From Salibacterium lacus (GTDB lineage Bacteria > Bacillota > Bacilli > Bacillales > Marinococcaceae): DNA of 64,000 nt. The position numbers were made by a program, and so were the translations under genes. This document shows positions 25,554 to 34,010 of the stretch, piece by piece. The DNA lies in contig NZ_JBHUML010000005.1 in assembly GCF_042684865.1 (NCBI RefSeq), positions 248,001 to 312,000 of the forward strand, in the 5' to 3' direction. Position 1 is the stretch's first letter. Each line of letters begins with the position of its first letter. The notes under the pieces are model-generated. The model was not told the origin of the DNA. It did not search any database and worked only from the letters and a program-made list of their open reading frames with translations.

Positions 25554-26576
25554 TTACTCCGGAACGTTGGACGCTTCTTCTGATTCTAATGCAGCTAAAA
25601 TGACTTCAAGAGAACGCTTGCCTTCATAACCATCGATCAACGGCTGCTTGTTGTTCACAACCGAGTCAACAAAGTGATCAATGACATACGTATTCGTCTG
25701 CCCGCCTGCATCATTTGACTGAATTTGTCCAAGTTCGTATTTCACGACGTCCCCGTTTGCATACTGCACGACGAGAGAGTGCACCGGATCTTCTTCCAAA
25801 CGCAATGTTGCTTTTTGGGCATATATAATCGTAGAATTGTCTTCTTGTGGAACATACGCCCAGCTTGCTGCCATCGTGCCGATAATCCCTGATTCCGTGC
25901 GTAAAATGCAGACCGCATTATCATCAACAGTTATTCCTGTTTTCGCGTTATTTTCTATAAACCCGGCGACATTTACAAATTCTTCGCCCAGCAAATAACG
26001 AAGCAAATCGGCTTTATGTACACCGAGGTCTCCCATGGCGCCAATAAAGGCTTTCTCTTTTTCAAAAAACCAGCTGTTCTTCCCATCAGCACTCCAACCT
26101 TCCGGACCTCCGTGACCAAACGTCGTACGGAAGCTGTATATCCTGCCGACTTCTCCTGATTGAATCAAATGATAAGCTCTTTCATGGGACGAAACGAACC
26201 GCTGATTGTGCCCGATCATTAATTTCCTGTCACCTCGTTCGGCTGCGTTGATCATGGCCTGCGCTTCCTCGCTGGACGTTGCCATCGGCTTTTCGCATAA
26301 TACATGAGCTCCAGCTTCCAAGGCCGCAATCGAGACCGGTGCATGCAGAGCATTCGGCAGACAAACACTCACAATGTCTATCTCTTCTTTTTCCAAAAGC
26401 TCTTTGTAATCTGTATATGCAGCAGCGCCGTACATGTCTGCTGTCTCTTGAGCGCGGGTTTGAACGATGTCGCAAACCGCTGTGATGCTCACTTGTTCAT
26501 TTGCGTCATATTCCAGCAGATGACGATTTTTTGCTATACTCCCGCACCCAATGACTGCCGCTTTTAATAGTGTCAT
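25554..26576 (-). CDS. Gfo/Idh/MocA-family oxidoreductase (first copy)
   Basis: 340 aa; GCGSIAKNRH dinucleotide loop, CEKPMATS signature, and GAMGDLGVHKADLLRYLLG catalytic region with the K/D/H set. Only moderately similar to the next gene, so not a recent duplication. Lies between ThuA and the second dehydrogenase with short gaps (12 and 16 bases). Confidence 0.9.
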   Translation of the reverse strand: MTLLKAAVIGCGSIAKNRHLLEYDANEQVSITAVCDIVQTRAQETADMYGAAAYTDYKELLEKEEIDIVSVCLPNALHAPVSIAALEAGAHVLCEKPMATSSEEAQAMINAAERGDRKLMIGHNQRFVSSHERAYHLIQSGEVGRIYSFRTTFGHGGPEGWSADGKNSWFFEKEKAFIGAMGDLGVHKADLLRYLLGEEFVNVAGFIENNAKTGITVDDNAVCILRTESGIIGTMAASWAYVPQEDNSTIIYAQKATLRLEEDPVHSLVVQYANGDVVKYELGQIQSNDAGGQTNTYVIDHFVDSVVNNKQPLIDGYEGKRSLEVILAALESEEASNVPE

Positions 26577-26588
26577 TTTATACTCCTC

Positions 26589-27308
26589 CTATTTTTCAGA
26601 AATATTCTCTATCGGCTGGGCATTACCGTATACGTGTGTTGGCGTTCCTTCATTCTGCGCCCATTTCACACCATTTTGAATGACCTGCTGCACCTCTTTA
26701 TTGTAATAGGTCGGATACGTCTCATGACCTGGACGGAAATAGAATATCTTCCCGCGTCCACGTTTAAACGTCGCCCCGCTCCGGAACACTTCCCCACCTT
26801 CAAACCAGCTGATGAATAGAAGTTCCTCCGGGGTTGGGATGTCAAAATGTTCGCCGTACATTTCTTCTTTCTCGATCTCAAGATACTGGCCCAGTCCTTC
26901 TGTAATCGGATGTGCGGGGTCCACCACCCACATCCGTTCCCGGTCGTCGGCTTCGCGCCATTTCAAATCACAACTCGTGCCCATCAGTTTCCGGAAAATC
27001 TTCGAAAAGTGGGCGGAATGCAGGACAACCAGCCCCATTCCTTCCAGAACACGCTGTTTCACTGCTTCTGCAACATCTTCTTCCACTTCATCGTGAGCTT
27101 TATGCCCCCACCAGACGAGCACATCCGTATTGGCAAGCACTTCCTCAGTCAAACCATGATGTTCTTCATCCAGGGTAGCCGTTTTCACGTTGTGACCATC
27201 TTCTTTTAAAATTCCGGCAATCACTGTGTGAATGCCGTCCGGGTAAATGTCCGTAACGACGGGGTTTTCTTTTTCATGACGGTATTCGTTCCATACGGTA
27301 ATATTCAT
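26589..27308 (-). CDS. ThuA-domain protein
   Basis: ThuA-like (class I glutamine amidotransferase-like fold) protein of 239 aa. VLVWWGHKAHDEV, GLVVLHSAHFSKIF, the W-R-E-A-D-D-R-E loop and RPGHETYPTYYNKEVQQVI are family hallmarks; the usual amidotransferase cysteine is absent as in other ThuA proteins. ThuA is known from trehalose use through 3-keto sugars in rhizobia. Its presence with Gfo/Idh enzymes and a TIM-barrel isomerase supports a 3-keto-glycoside route. Confidence 0.88.
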   Translation of the reverse strand: MNITVWNEYRHEKENPVVTDIYPDGIHTVIAGILKEDGHNVKTATLDEEHHGLTEEVLANTDVLVWWGHKAHDEVEEDVAEAVKQRVLEGMGLVVLHSAHFSKIFRKLMGTSCDLKWREADDRERMWVVDPAHPITEGLGQYLEIEKEEMYGEHFDIPTPEELLFISWFEGGEVFRSGATFKRGRGKIFYFRPGHETYPTYYNKEVQQVIQNGVKWAQNEGTPTHVYGNAQPIENISEK

Positions 27309-27342
27309 AACTCTCTCCTTTTTTTATGATATTAGCTGATTT

Positions 27343-28167
27343 TTATTTAACGGCTCCTTCTGAAACACCCTTAATAATTTGTCTCTGTGCAAAGAAATAG
27401 CCGATAATGACAGGAATGATCGCTATCGTTAATCCGGCGAGCGCTAAATGCCATTGCTTCGTATATTGACCGAAGAAATAAAACATTTTCAAGGGAATCG
27501 TTGCATTGGACTCACTTAACACAAGGGATGGCAGCAAATAGTCATTCCAAATCCAAATCACATTCAAGATTCCCACCGTGACACTGATCGGCTTAAGCAG
27601 CGGGAAAATAATGTACCAGAATAACTGCAGACGGTTCGCTCCATCAATAATAGCCGCTTCATCCAATGTCCTGCTCACTCCAGTCATTGCTCCGTGGTAC
27701 AAAAAGATGGATAAGCTGCAGCCAAAGCCAAGATACATAAATATCAAGCCGCCGGCGTTTAACATATCCACCATTCCAAACAAGGAAACGAGCGGAATCA
27801 TCACAGATTGAAACGGAATTAACATCGCGGCAACGAAAATGAAGAAGATGACACTGCTAAGCTTACTTTTGTTACGGGCAAGCGCGTATCCTGCCATTGA
27901 AGAAAACATAATGATAAAAAGAATACTAAAACCAGTGATTAACACAGAGTTAAACAACGATTTCAGAAACTCTAAATCGATAAACGCCTGCACGAAATTT
28001 TCGAATTGAAATGTTTCTGGAATCCCTAATACCCCTTCAAAAATAGCACGTTTCGATTTAAACGCGTTAACGATCATCAGATAAAACGGAGAGATCCAAA
28101 GCAACCCAAGTACAATACCTAGAACTTCTATAGATATAAGATTTCGTTTTTCTTTATCCTTTTTCAT
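27343..28167 (-). CDS. Sugar ABC transporter permease (MalG type)
   Basis: 274 aa, six TM segments, CUT1 family. EAA loop EAAIIDGANRLQLFWY near residues 170-190 contacts the shared ATPase. Its start overlaps the stop of the partner permease by one base. No ATPase gene in the operon, so an MsmX-like subunit from elsewhere is required. Confidence 0.9.
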   Translation of the reverse strand: MKKDKEKRNLISIEVLGIVLGLLWISPFYLMIVNAFKSKRAIFEGVLGIPETFQFENFVQAFIDLEFLKSLFNSVLITGFSILFIIMFSSMAGYALARNKSKLSSVIFFIFVAAMLIPFQSVMIPLVSLFGMVDMLNAGGLIFMYLGFGCSLSIFLYHGAMTGVSRTLDEAAIIDGANRLQLFWYIIFPLLKPISVTVGILNVIWIWNDYLLPSLVLSESNATIPLKMFYFFGQYTKQWHLALAGLTIAIIPVIIGYFFAQRQIIKGVSEGAVK

Positions 28168-29027
28168 TACATTTCCACCTCCCGCTTCTTGTTGTAGTAC
28201 ACCTGTGTCAATGCGATGACGGCAACGATAAAGAAGAAGATGACTGCTTTAGACTGAGCATACGCCATTTGATTATCAGAAAAGGCCGTTCGTACGATTT
28301 CCATCGCAACCATCTGCGTTGAATTAAAAGGACCACCGTTAGTCAGCGACAGGTTCTGGTCGTAAATTTTGAACGCCATGGACAAAGTTAAAAACATACT
28401 AACCGTAAAAGCAGGAGCTACAAGGGGGAATGTAACATTTTTGAAACGCTGAATCCCATTTGCTCCGTCTATTTTTGCTGCTTCAATTAAGTCTTTTGGA
28501 ATGTTCTCCAAATACGCGATATAAATAATCATGATATAACCAGCCATCTGCCAGGCTGTTAAAATGACAAGTCCCCAGAACCCGGTACTCGTCGTGGAGA
28601 GCCAGCCCTGCATACCCTCAATGCCAAACATGCTCCCTATATCCCCAAATACACTGACGAAAATAAACTGCCAGATGAAACCTAAAATCAACCCGCCAAT
28701 TAGGTTAGGCATGAAAAATACCGTTCTCAACAAGTTATTGGTTTTTATGTTTCGAGTAACGATTAAGGCAAGTCCGAGACCAAATATATTCAGCAGAATA
28801 ACTGTGACCACAGCGAATTGAATCGTAAACACGATCGAATTCATAAATTCATCTTCTTGAAAGAGATTAATGTAATTTTGGAATCCTAAAAACTCTGTAG
28901 CAACAAGCCCGTTCCAATTCGTAAACGAGAAAACAAAGCCGTAAACAAACGGAATAACAACAACGATACCAAGTCCTAAAATGACAGGAGTCAAAAACAC
29001 CCAAAACCAGAAGCTGCGATTCTGCAT
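28167..29027 (-). CDS. Sugar ABC transporter permease (MalF type)
   Basis: 286 aa, six TM segments, EAA loop EAAKIDGANGIQRFKNVTF. ATG at 29027 lies eight bases after GGAGG, better than the upstream starts at 29057 and 29033. Partner of the MalG-type subunit in one CUT1 importer. Confidence 0.9.
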   Translation of the reverse strand: MQNRSFWFWVFLTPVILGLGIVVVIPFVYGFVFSFTNWNGLVATEFLGFQNYINLFQEDEFMNSIVFTIQFAVVTVILLNIFGLGLALIVTRNIKTNNLLRTVFFMPNLIGGLILGFIWQFIFVSVFGDIGSMFGIEGMQGWLSTTSTGFWGLVILTAWQMAGYIMIIYIAYLENIPKDLIEAAKIDGANGIQRFKNVTFPLVAPAFTVSMFLTLSMAFKIYDQNLSLTNGGPFNSTQMVAMEIVRTAFSDNQMAYAQSKAVIFFFIVAVIALTQVYYNKKREVEM

Positions 29028-29121
29028 ATGCATTTCCTCCAATGCTGTGTATTGCATGTGGGTTCAAATCAATGGAGCCGAGCAAGAGCTGCGGTCAGCT
29101 CTTGTCAGCCACTGTTCTTAC

Positions 29122-30447
29122 TTATTGACGAGCTTCTTCCCAGGCAGAGGTTGCTTGCTGTTCTACCTCTTCCCATGTAATGTCACCAGCGATATATTCC
29201 TGCATTGCGACGCCTAAAGCATCTTCAGTCCAAGCGGTTGGCGCTCCAAGAAATACCCAGCCTTGTGTATTGCCTTCGCTTGCATAGTTATAAATTTCCT
29301 GAGAGATAGGATCTGCAATTTCCAAGTCCTCATAACCTTCATAAGCTGGGACAAACTTGAATTCCTCTGTTACAAACTGCTTCCCCGCCTCTGATGTGTA
29401 CATCCAGTCCAAAAAGTCTTTACTGGCTTGGACGACTTCCTCTTCCATTTGTTTATTAACGACCCAGTAGTTTGGTACACCGACAGGAATCGTTCTCTCG
29501 TATCCTTCTACCGGAATAGGAAGTAAGCCCACATTCTCTTCGGCAAACTCAGGATCCATCGACTCAATCGTGTTATACACCCAGTTTCCCTGTTGAATCA
29601 TTGCGACATTTCCAAGAGAAAAATGCTCTTCTACCTGCTGAGAATAATCGAGGCTCAGGGTAGGTTGAATAGAATATTCATTTTGCAGATCAAGGAATCG
29701 CTTCATTTGATCACCCATCTCAAAATCAACTGTTTCCGCCTTATAAGCTTCCATTACATCATGATTGAATTCATCTGCTAAAAATGTGTTGGCAAGATGA
29801 TTCCCCATCACCCATTGTTCTTTCGCGGGAAAAGCAAATGGAGCTTCAATTCCTAGCTCACCTTTCTTACTTTCCAATGTTTTTACTGCTTCTTCCAAAT
29901 CTTCGTATGTCTGAATTTCATCCGCGTTGATACCTGCTTCCTCAAACACGTTTTTATTGTAAAGAAGTCCATATCCTTCTTGGTTAAATGGAAGACCTAA
30001 TATTTTATCATTTCGTTTTACACTCGTTAGCGTTCCATCCAAAGCCGCTTCTGCCGCTTTCGTATCAGATACATCCGCCAAGTATTCTTCGTACTCTTCA
30101 ACATCTGTCGGTCCGCCAACGTTGAATATATCCGGCTCTTCGCCTGACGACATGGATGATTTTAGTGATGCACCATAATCATTACCGCCACCTACGGTTT
30201 TTACGTTAATTTCAACATCGGGATTTTCTTCTTCATACATTGCTACTAATTCTTCAAATTGCTCTTTAAACTCTACTTTAAATTGAAAAACATCAACCGT
30301 TACCTGATCTCCACTTCCCGAGGATGATCCATTATCTGCACTGTTTGATGAGTCATCATTACCGGAGGAAAAGGAACATCCCCCCAACATGATCGTTGAT
30401 GCCAGCAATGCTGTTCCAACACTAGAATAAAACGTTTTCCCCTTCAT
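29122..30447 (-). CDS. Sugar-binding lipoprotein of ABC importer
   Basis: Solute-binding protein of 441 aa, family 1. Lipobox LGGC at about 21-24, serine/glycine/asparagine linker, then VDVFQFKVEFKEQFEELVAMYEEENPDVEI typical of the first domain; overall acidic. First gene of the operon, controlled by a cre box at 30485-30499 and by operators of the divergent LacI protein. Ligand is presumably an oligosaccharide or glycoside. Confidence 0.92.
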   Translation of the reverse strand: MKGKTFYSSVGTALLASTIMLGGCSFSSGNDDSSNSADNGSSSGSGDQVTVDVFQFKVEFKEQFEELVAMYEEENPDVEINVKTVGGGNDYGASLKSSMSSGEEPDIFNVGGPTDVEEYEEYLADVSDTKAAEAALDGTLTSVKRNDKILGLPFNQEGYGLLYNKNVFEEAGINADEIQTYEDLEEAVKTLESKKGELGIEAPFAFPAKEQWVMGNHLANTFLADEFNHDVMEAYKAETVDFEMGDQMKRFLDLQNEYSIQPTLSLDYSQQVEEHFSLGNVAMIQQGNWVYNTIESMDPEFAEENVGLLPIPVEGYERTIPVGVPNYWVVNKQMEEEVVQASKDFLDWMYTSEAGKQFVTEEFKFVPAYEGYEDLEIADPISQEIYNYASEGNTQGWVFLGAPTAWTEDALGVAMQEYIAGDITWEEVEQQATSAWEEARQ

Positions 30448-30484
30448 ATAACCCTCTCCTCTAATGTGTTTTATTTAACAATTA

Positions 30485-30499
30485 TGAATGCGCTTCCAA
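30485..30499 (-). promoter_or_regulatory. cre box upstream of the sugar operon
   Basis: TTGGAAGCGCATTCA on the minus strand, full match to WTGNAANCGNWNNCW, 38 bases before the start codon. Confidence 0.75.
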
Positions 30500-30586
30500 A
30501 TCAATCAAAAACTATATAAGCTTCCCATACTACCACAGCTTGAGGAACCTCGATAATTGATACGTACTAAACACTGATACGATTTT

Positions 30587-30598
30587 GTAATCGATTAC
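30587..30598. promoter_or_regulatory. LacI-type operator O1
   Basis: Perfect palindrome GTAATCGATTAC, 140 bases upstream of the binding-protein gene. It shares the pattern GTAAWCGWTTAC with two more copies nearby. Confidence 0.7.
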
Positions 30599-30715
30599 TC
30601 AATAAGATAAATAAAATAACTATCTCTTTATTCTTCAACCTCATATAATACAACCTCCTTCCCTTTTTTAAAACAGTACATGCAAAACATGATTAACAAC
30701 ATTTAAATTTTATAA

Positions 30716-30727
30716 GTAAACGATTAC
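30716..30727. promoter_or_regulatory. LacI-type operator O2
   Basis: GTAAACGATTAC in the middle of the divergent region; one symmetric mismatch from O1. Two or three spaced operators would allow DNA looping. Confidence 0.65.
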
Positions 30728-30844
30728 AACTACAATTAAAATCTTATAGGTGAACACTATCATTGTCAATCCTTTTTTCTGAATATTTTACCTCCATTTT
30801 ATACTTCTTGCGCTGCTCTCTTCCCCTTAGTTAAAACCGTTTAA

Positions 30845-30900
30845 TTGACAAAACAAAATAAATAAAATAAGATAAAAACAAACATGTAGTAATCGTTTAC
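30845..30900 (+). promoter_or_regulatory. lacI-family gene promoter with operator O3
   Basis: -35 TTGACA (30845-30850), 17-base spacer, -10 TAAGAT (30868-30873), then operator GTAATCGTTTAC (30889-30900) about ten bases past the transcription start. The position predicts autorepression. Confidence 0.75.
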
Positions 30901-30928
30901 ATTTAAAGAAATGCGGGGATTGTGTCTT

Positions 30929-31969
30929 ATGCCAACAATCAAAGATGTGGCGAAACAAGCGAATGTCTCGGTAGCAACTGTTTCGAGGGTTTTGAGTAAA
31001 GCTGATACCGTTTCAGAAAAAAACACACAGAATGTGTTAGACGCTATAGAGAAACTTAACTATAAACCCAATGCACTTGGACGATATTTAAGGACAGCTC
31101 ATACAAAGACTATTTTAGTCGTTGTTCCGGATATCACGAATCCTTTTTTTTCCAATGTAATGAAAGGAATTCAAAGCTTGGCCAATCAAAAGGAATACGA
31201 TGTACTGGTTATGGACGCAGAGCACGCACACTTTGATAGTATGAAATGCTTTGATATGTTAGAACAGAAACAAGTGGATGGTCTCATCATGCTCACTTCA
31301 AGGGTTGATCAGAATAGTCTTTTAGAACTTAGCAAAGAACACTCCATCGTTCTCGCCTGTGAGTATTTGGAAGGCACTACGATTCCGACGGTTTCTATTG
31401 ATAATGTGAGCGCTGCCCGTAAGATGACGGAATACCTGATTGACCTATCCTACACCAACATCGCTCATATTACCGGTCCGATGGAAGCAGTTTTAGGAAT
31501 TGACAGACTGAGGGGATACAAGCAGGCATTGCAGACAAAAGATATACCTGTCAAAACATCGTATATCCAGGAAGGGGACTTCAGCATCGATTCCGGCTAC
31601 AACGTGATGTTGAAACTGTTATCGATGGAAGATCGGCCCGAGGCTGTTTTTGCTGCGAATGATGAAATGGCGATGGGCGCTGTCAACGCTGCAAAGGCTT
31701 TCGATTTAAGAGTTCCGGAAGATATCGCCGTTGTCGGTTTTGATGATATTAGAATGGCTTCCATGTTCACCCCTCAGTTAACGACAATTTCACAGCCAAC
31801 CTTTGAAATCGGACAAAAATCAATGAGTCTTTTATTGGATTTATTGAATAAAGAACCTTTGACACAATCCCAGTTTGTCTTGGACGACACATTGATGGTC
31901 CGCGATTCGTGCGGTCATTCCTTAACATCAAATATGGATGAGGAAAGCCCCGTCCAGCAATCGAAGTAA
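30929..31969 (+). CDS. LacI-family transcriptional repressor
   Basis: 346-aa regulator: HTH TIKDVAKQANVSVATVSRVL at the N-terminus, hinge helix PNALGRYLR, and a periplasmic-binding-like ligand domain (VVPDITNPFFSNVMKGIQ ... AVFAANDEMAMGAV ... VVGFDDIRMA). The ATG at 30929 starts at the canonical position; the frame opens 18 bases earlier. Divergent from the sugar operon with three GTAAWCGWTTAC palindromes between them, so it very likely represses that operon and itself. Confidence 0.93.
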   Translation: MPTIKDVAKQANVSVATVSRVLSKADTVSEKNTQNVLDAIEKLNYKPNALGRYLRTAHTKTILVVVPDITNPFFSNVMKGIQSLANQKEYDVLVMDAEHAHFDSMKCFDMLEQKQVDGLIMLTSRVDQNSLLELSKEHSIVLACEYLEGTTIPTVSIDNVSAARKMTEYLIDLSYTNIAHITGPMEAVLGIDRLRGYKQALQTKDIPVKTSYIQEGDFSIDSGYNVMLKLLSMEDRPEAVFAANDEMAMGAVNAAKAFDLRVPEDIAVVGFDDIRMASMFTPQLTTISQPTFEIGQKSMSLLLDLLNKEPLTQSQFVLDDTLMVRDSCGHSLTSNMDEESPVQQSK

Positions 31970-31982
31970 TGTCGTCACCCAA

Positions 31983-32030
31983 GCGTTGTGCTTATCATCG
32001 GCGCGGTGAGTGCTGGGAGCGCTCTTGTAG
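31983..32030 (+). pseudogene. Relic of the 48-aa hydrophobic peptide gene
   Basis: The 48 bases match the 3' end of the gene at 22168-22314: GCGTTGTGCTYATCATCGG, then GCG, a divergent stretch two bases shorter, then TGCTGGGAGYGCTCTTGTA. The two-base loss breaks the frame. Lies just after the lacI-family stop codon. Confidence 0.75.
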
Positions 32031-32044
32031 ACACATTTGCCATA

Positions 32045-32107
32045 CGGGCAGAAAGGTACCGTATACGAGCGAAAACACCTCGATTGCGGGCGGGAACCCC
32101 ATACACC
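32045..32107. repeat. 21-bp phased array, word CGAGCGAAA/CGGGCGGGA
   Basis: Words CGGGCAGAA, CGAGCGAAA and CGGGCGGGA begin at 32045, 32066 and 32087, two exact 21-base steps. Same word family as the array at 20289, 12 kb away. Confidence 0.75.
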
Positions 32108-32114
32108 ACATAGA

Positions 32115-32145
32115 AAAAAGCCGGAGAGCGCATCTCCGGCTTTTG
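32115..32145. terminator. Bidirectional intrinsic terminator
   Basis: AAAAGCCGGAGA / TCTCCGGCTTTT with GCGCA loop; serves the lacI-family gene and the convergent mazF-like gene. Confidence 0.82.
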
Positions 32146-32150
32146 TTGAA

Positions 32151-32187
32151 CCGATTCACAACCCAGTTTCCCGGTTGTGTGAATTGG
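32151..32187. repeat. Imperfect inverted repeat
   Basis: CCGATTCACAACC (32151-32163) and GGTTGTGTGAATTGG (32173-32187) can pair with a two-base bulge; a further GTGAATTG lies at about 32209. No T tract follows, so it is not an obvious terminator. Role unknown. Confidence 0.45.
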
Positions 32188-32249
32188 CCCGCAACGACGG
32201 CGGACAACGTGAATTGTCTTACCATTTCTTATTGTAACACCGGCTTTCA

Positions 32250-32741
32250 CTACATATCAAACATCCACTTCATCCTTGATTTGATCCGCTCCAGGTCCTT
32301 TTCTCCGACTTCACCGAGGTGTCTGCCGAGCCGGTTTTTGCTGACCGTGCAGATGCTTTCGGCTTTGACGGCTGAGGTTTTATCAAGAAATGGATACTCG
32401 TTTTCGTGCAGCACGTAATGGGTGCGGATTTCCGGTGTCTGGACGGTGCGCCCGCGGCGGTTTGTTTTTGTCACGGTTTTCACCTGTCCGGTGAGCGGCA
32501 GTACCTGCACGGTTCCGCTCGTTGCGTTGATGCGGTTATTGGATATAATGAGCGCCGGACGTTCCTTGTTCAATTCGTTACCTATGTTTTCACCGAGATC
32601 GCAGACGTGAACAGCCCCCTGCACGAAACGGCGTTCCATCTGTTCGTGCAGGTTATCGATCCAGTGCAGGGCGAGTCGTTCTTTTTCCGGGTGCCATTCC
32701 CGGAGCCGGCGTAGTTTCTCGTCTTTATTTTCTGAAGCCAT
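32250..32741 (-). CDS. MazF/PemK-type endoribonuclease, solitary
   Basis: 163 aa. Residues 38-150 form the PemK/MazF barrel: GAVHVCDLGENIGNELNKERP, IISNNRINATSGTVQVLPLTG, and a C-terminal helix. It carries an N-terminal extension of about 35 helical, charged residues (DEKLRRLREWHPEKERLALHW) that ordinary MazF lacks. ATG at 32741 follows GGTGGG. No antitoxin-sized gene lies upstream, so the extension or a distant protein may restrain it. Confidence 0.8.
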   Translation of the reverse strand: MASENKDEKLRRLREWHPEKERLALHWIDNLHEQMERRFVQGAVHVCDLGENIGNELNKERPALIISNNRINATSGTVQVLPLTGQVKTVTKTNRRGRTVQTPEIRTHYVLHENEYPFLDKTSAVKAESICTVSKNRLGRHLGEVGEKDLERIKSRMKWMFDM

Positions 32742-32905
32742 CGCATGTCCCACCAATTTCTTTTTCTATCCTCTGCTGTATTCCCATTTTCCGGCTTGTT
32801 GACACATGTTTCTTTCCTGCAGGAGGTATGATTGCCTCCAGGAAGGCACAGACTGGTTTCCAGACCTTGAAAACCGGGAATGACAGATATTGAAATGAGG
32901 GATTC

Positions 32906-33832
32906 ATGATGATAACCAATCAGGCAAGATGTGTGTTGAAAAACGGGATTGTGCTGCTGCGCTGGATTGCCGTTGTCTCATCAAGTGTGGCAGCCATTAT
33001 CTCCACGATGCTTCCGTTGTACGGAGAAATCCCCGGTGGATCGTGGGGAGGGTTATTTCTGCTGCTTCTTTGCAGCGCATTTTTGATCCACGGGGTGCTC
33101 ACGCATCTGTTGAATGACTACACCGATCATCTGTCGGGGACGGATGCTCACAGCCCGGCCATTCTCTCCGGTGGAAGCCGTCTCATCCAGACCGGCGAGG
33201 TACCGGCAGAAACCATCGGCCGGATGGGAAAGGGGCTTGCCGCCGGGCTTGCTCTGCTTTCGGCGGCGCTTCTTGTAACAGGCTTTGTCCGCCTCGGCGT
33301 GCTGCTTGCCATTGGTGTGTGGGCGGCTGTCTCTTATTCGCTGCGGCCGTTGCGCACGAGTTATTACCCGGTGGCCGGCGAATGGATCAGTACGTTTCCA
33401 TCCCTGTTTTTCCTCGGTCTCGCCGGTCCGTGGCTTGCGCTTGAAACGGTGCCGGAGTGGGCGCTTCAGAATGCGCTTGTGAATGCGCTTATCTGCATTG
33501 CCTGGGTGATGGTGCATCACATCCCCGATCTGAACGCAGATGCCCGCGCCGTCCCAAAGAAAGTGACGTCCGTTGTGTGGGCGTCTGAGACATTCGGCCT
33601 GCCTTTCGCCCGCCTGCCGGCTCTCCTCTATTACGGCTTGGCGGGTGCCTGCGTGTTCTGGCTGGGGCTCGAGCGCCTCCCCGCCGCGATCGGCCTCGCC
33701 GCTTCAGCCGCTGCCGCCATGTTTCTCATTATGAAAATGAACTTGGAGGACCCGGAAGAGGTATCCTCGGTGGAAAAATGGCTGCTTCTGCTTGCGATGA
33801 GCACCGCCGTCTGGCTCGGTATCTTCGTCTAG
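32906..33832 (+). CDS. UbiA-family prenyltransferase-like protein
   Basis: 308 aa, about eight to nine membrane helices. Both acidic motifs of the UbiA superfamily are recognisable: NDYTDHLSG at 70-78 (NDxxDxxxG) and DLNADARAVPKK in the second half (DxxxD). Such enzymes move isoprenyl chains onto aromatic or lipid acceptors in quinone, heme or lipid synthesis. Isolated gene, so the acceptor is unknown. Confidence 0.85.
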   Translation: MMITNQARCVLKNGIVLLRWIAVVSSSVAAIISTMLPLYGEIPGGSWGGLFLLLLCSAFLIHGVLTHLLNDYTDHLSGTDAHSPAILSGGSRLIQTGEVPAETIGRMGKGLAAGLALLSAALLVTGFVRLGVLLAIGVWAAVSYSLRPLRTSYYPVAGEWISTFPSLFFLGLAGPWLALETVPEWALQNALVNALICIAWVMVHHIPDLNADARAVPKKVTSVVWASETFGLPFARLPALLYYGLAGACVFWLGLERLPAAIGLAASAAAAMFLIMKMNLEDPEEVSSVEKWLLLLAMSTAVWLGIFV

Positions 33833-33850
33833 ATACCGGCCGGGCGGTTT

Positions 33851-34010
33851 TTTCTGCCGATACGGACCGTTTCTGCATCGATTCCCGGAATTTCTGCATC
33901 GATTCTCTGTTTTCTGCATCGATTCCCGGGGCTTTTTGATATTTCCCTATCAATTCTCCGGTTTTTCCGATTGATTCTTCTGATTTCTGTCTCGATTCTG
34001 TTCCTCCATA
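33851..34010. repeat. Phased array, word TTTCTGCATCGATTC, entering a coding end
   Basis: Words start (position of the C in TTTC) at 33854, 33873, 33894 and 33914, with degenerate units continuing at about 33938-34005; steps 19, 21, 20 and 22. The array begins in the convergent gap and continues over the last 20 codons of the chemoreceptor gene (33950-34010), where it encodes the repetitive tail NRDRNQKNQSEKPEN. A second array with the same word lies at 40046-40190. Confidence 0.75.

Noticed and set aside
31969..32418. Plus-strand frame after the lacI-family gene
   Set aside because: Crosses the peptide relic, the 21-bp array, the terminator and the end of the mazF-like gene; no ribosome site.
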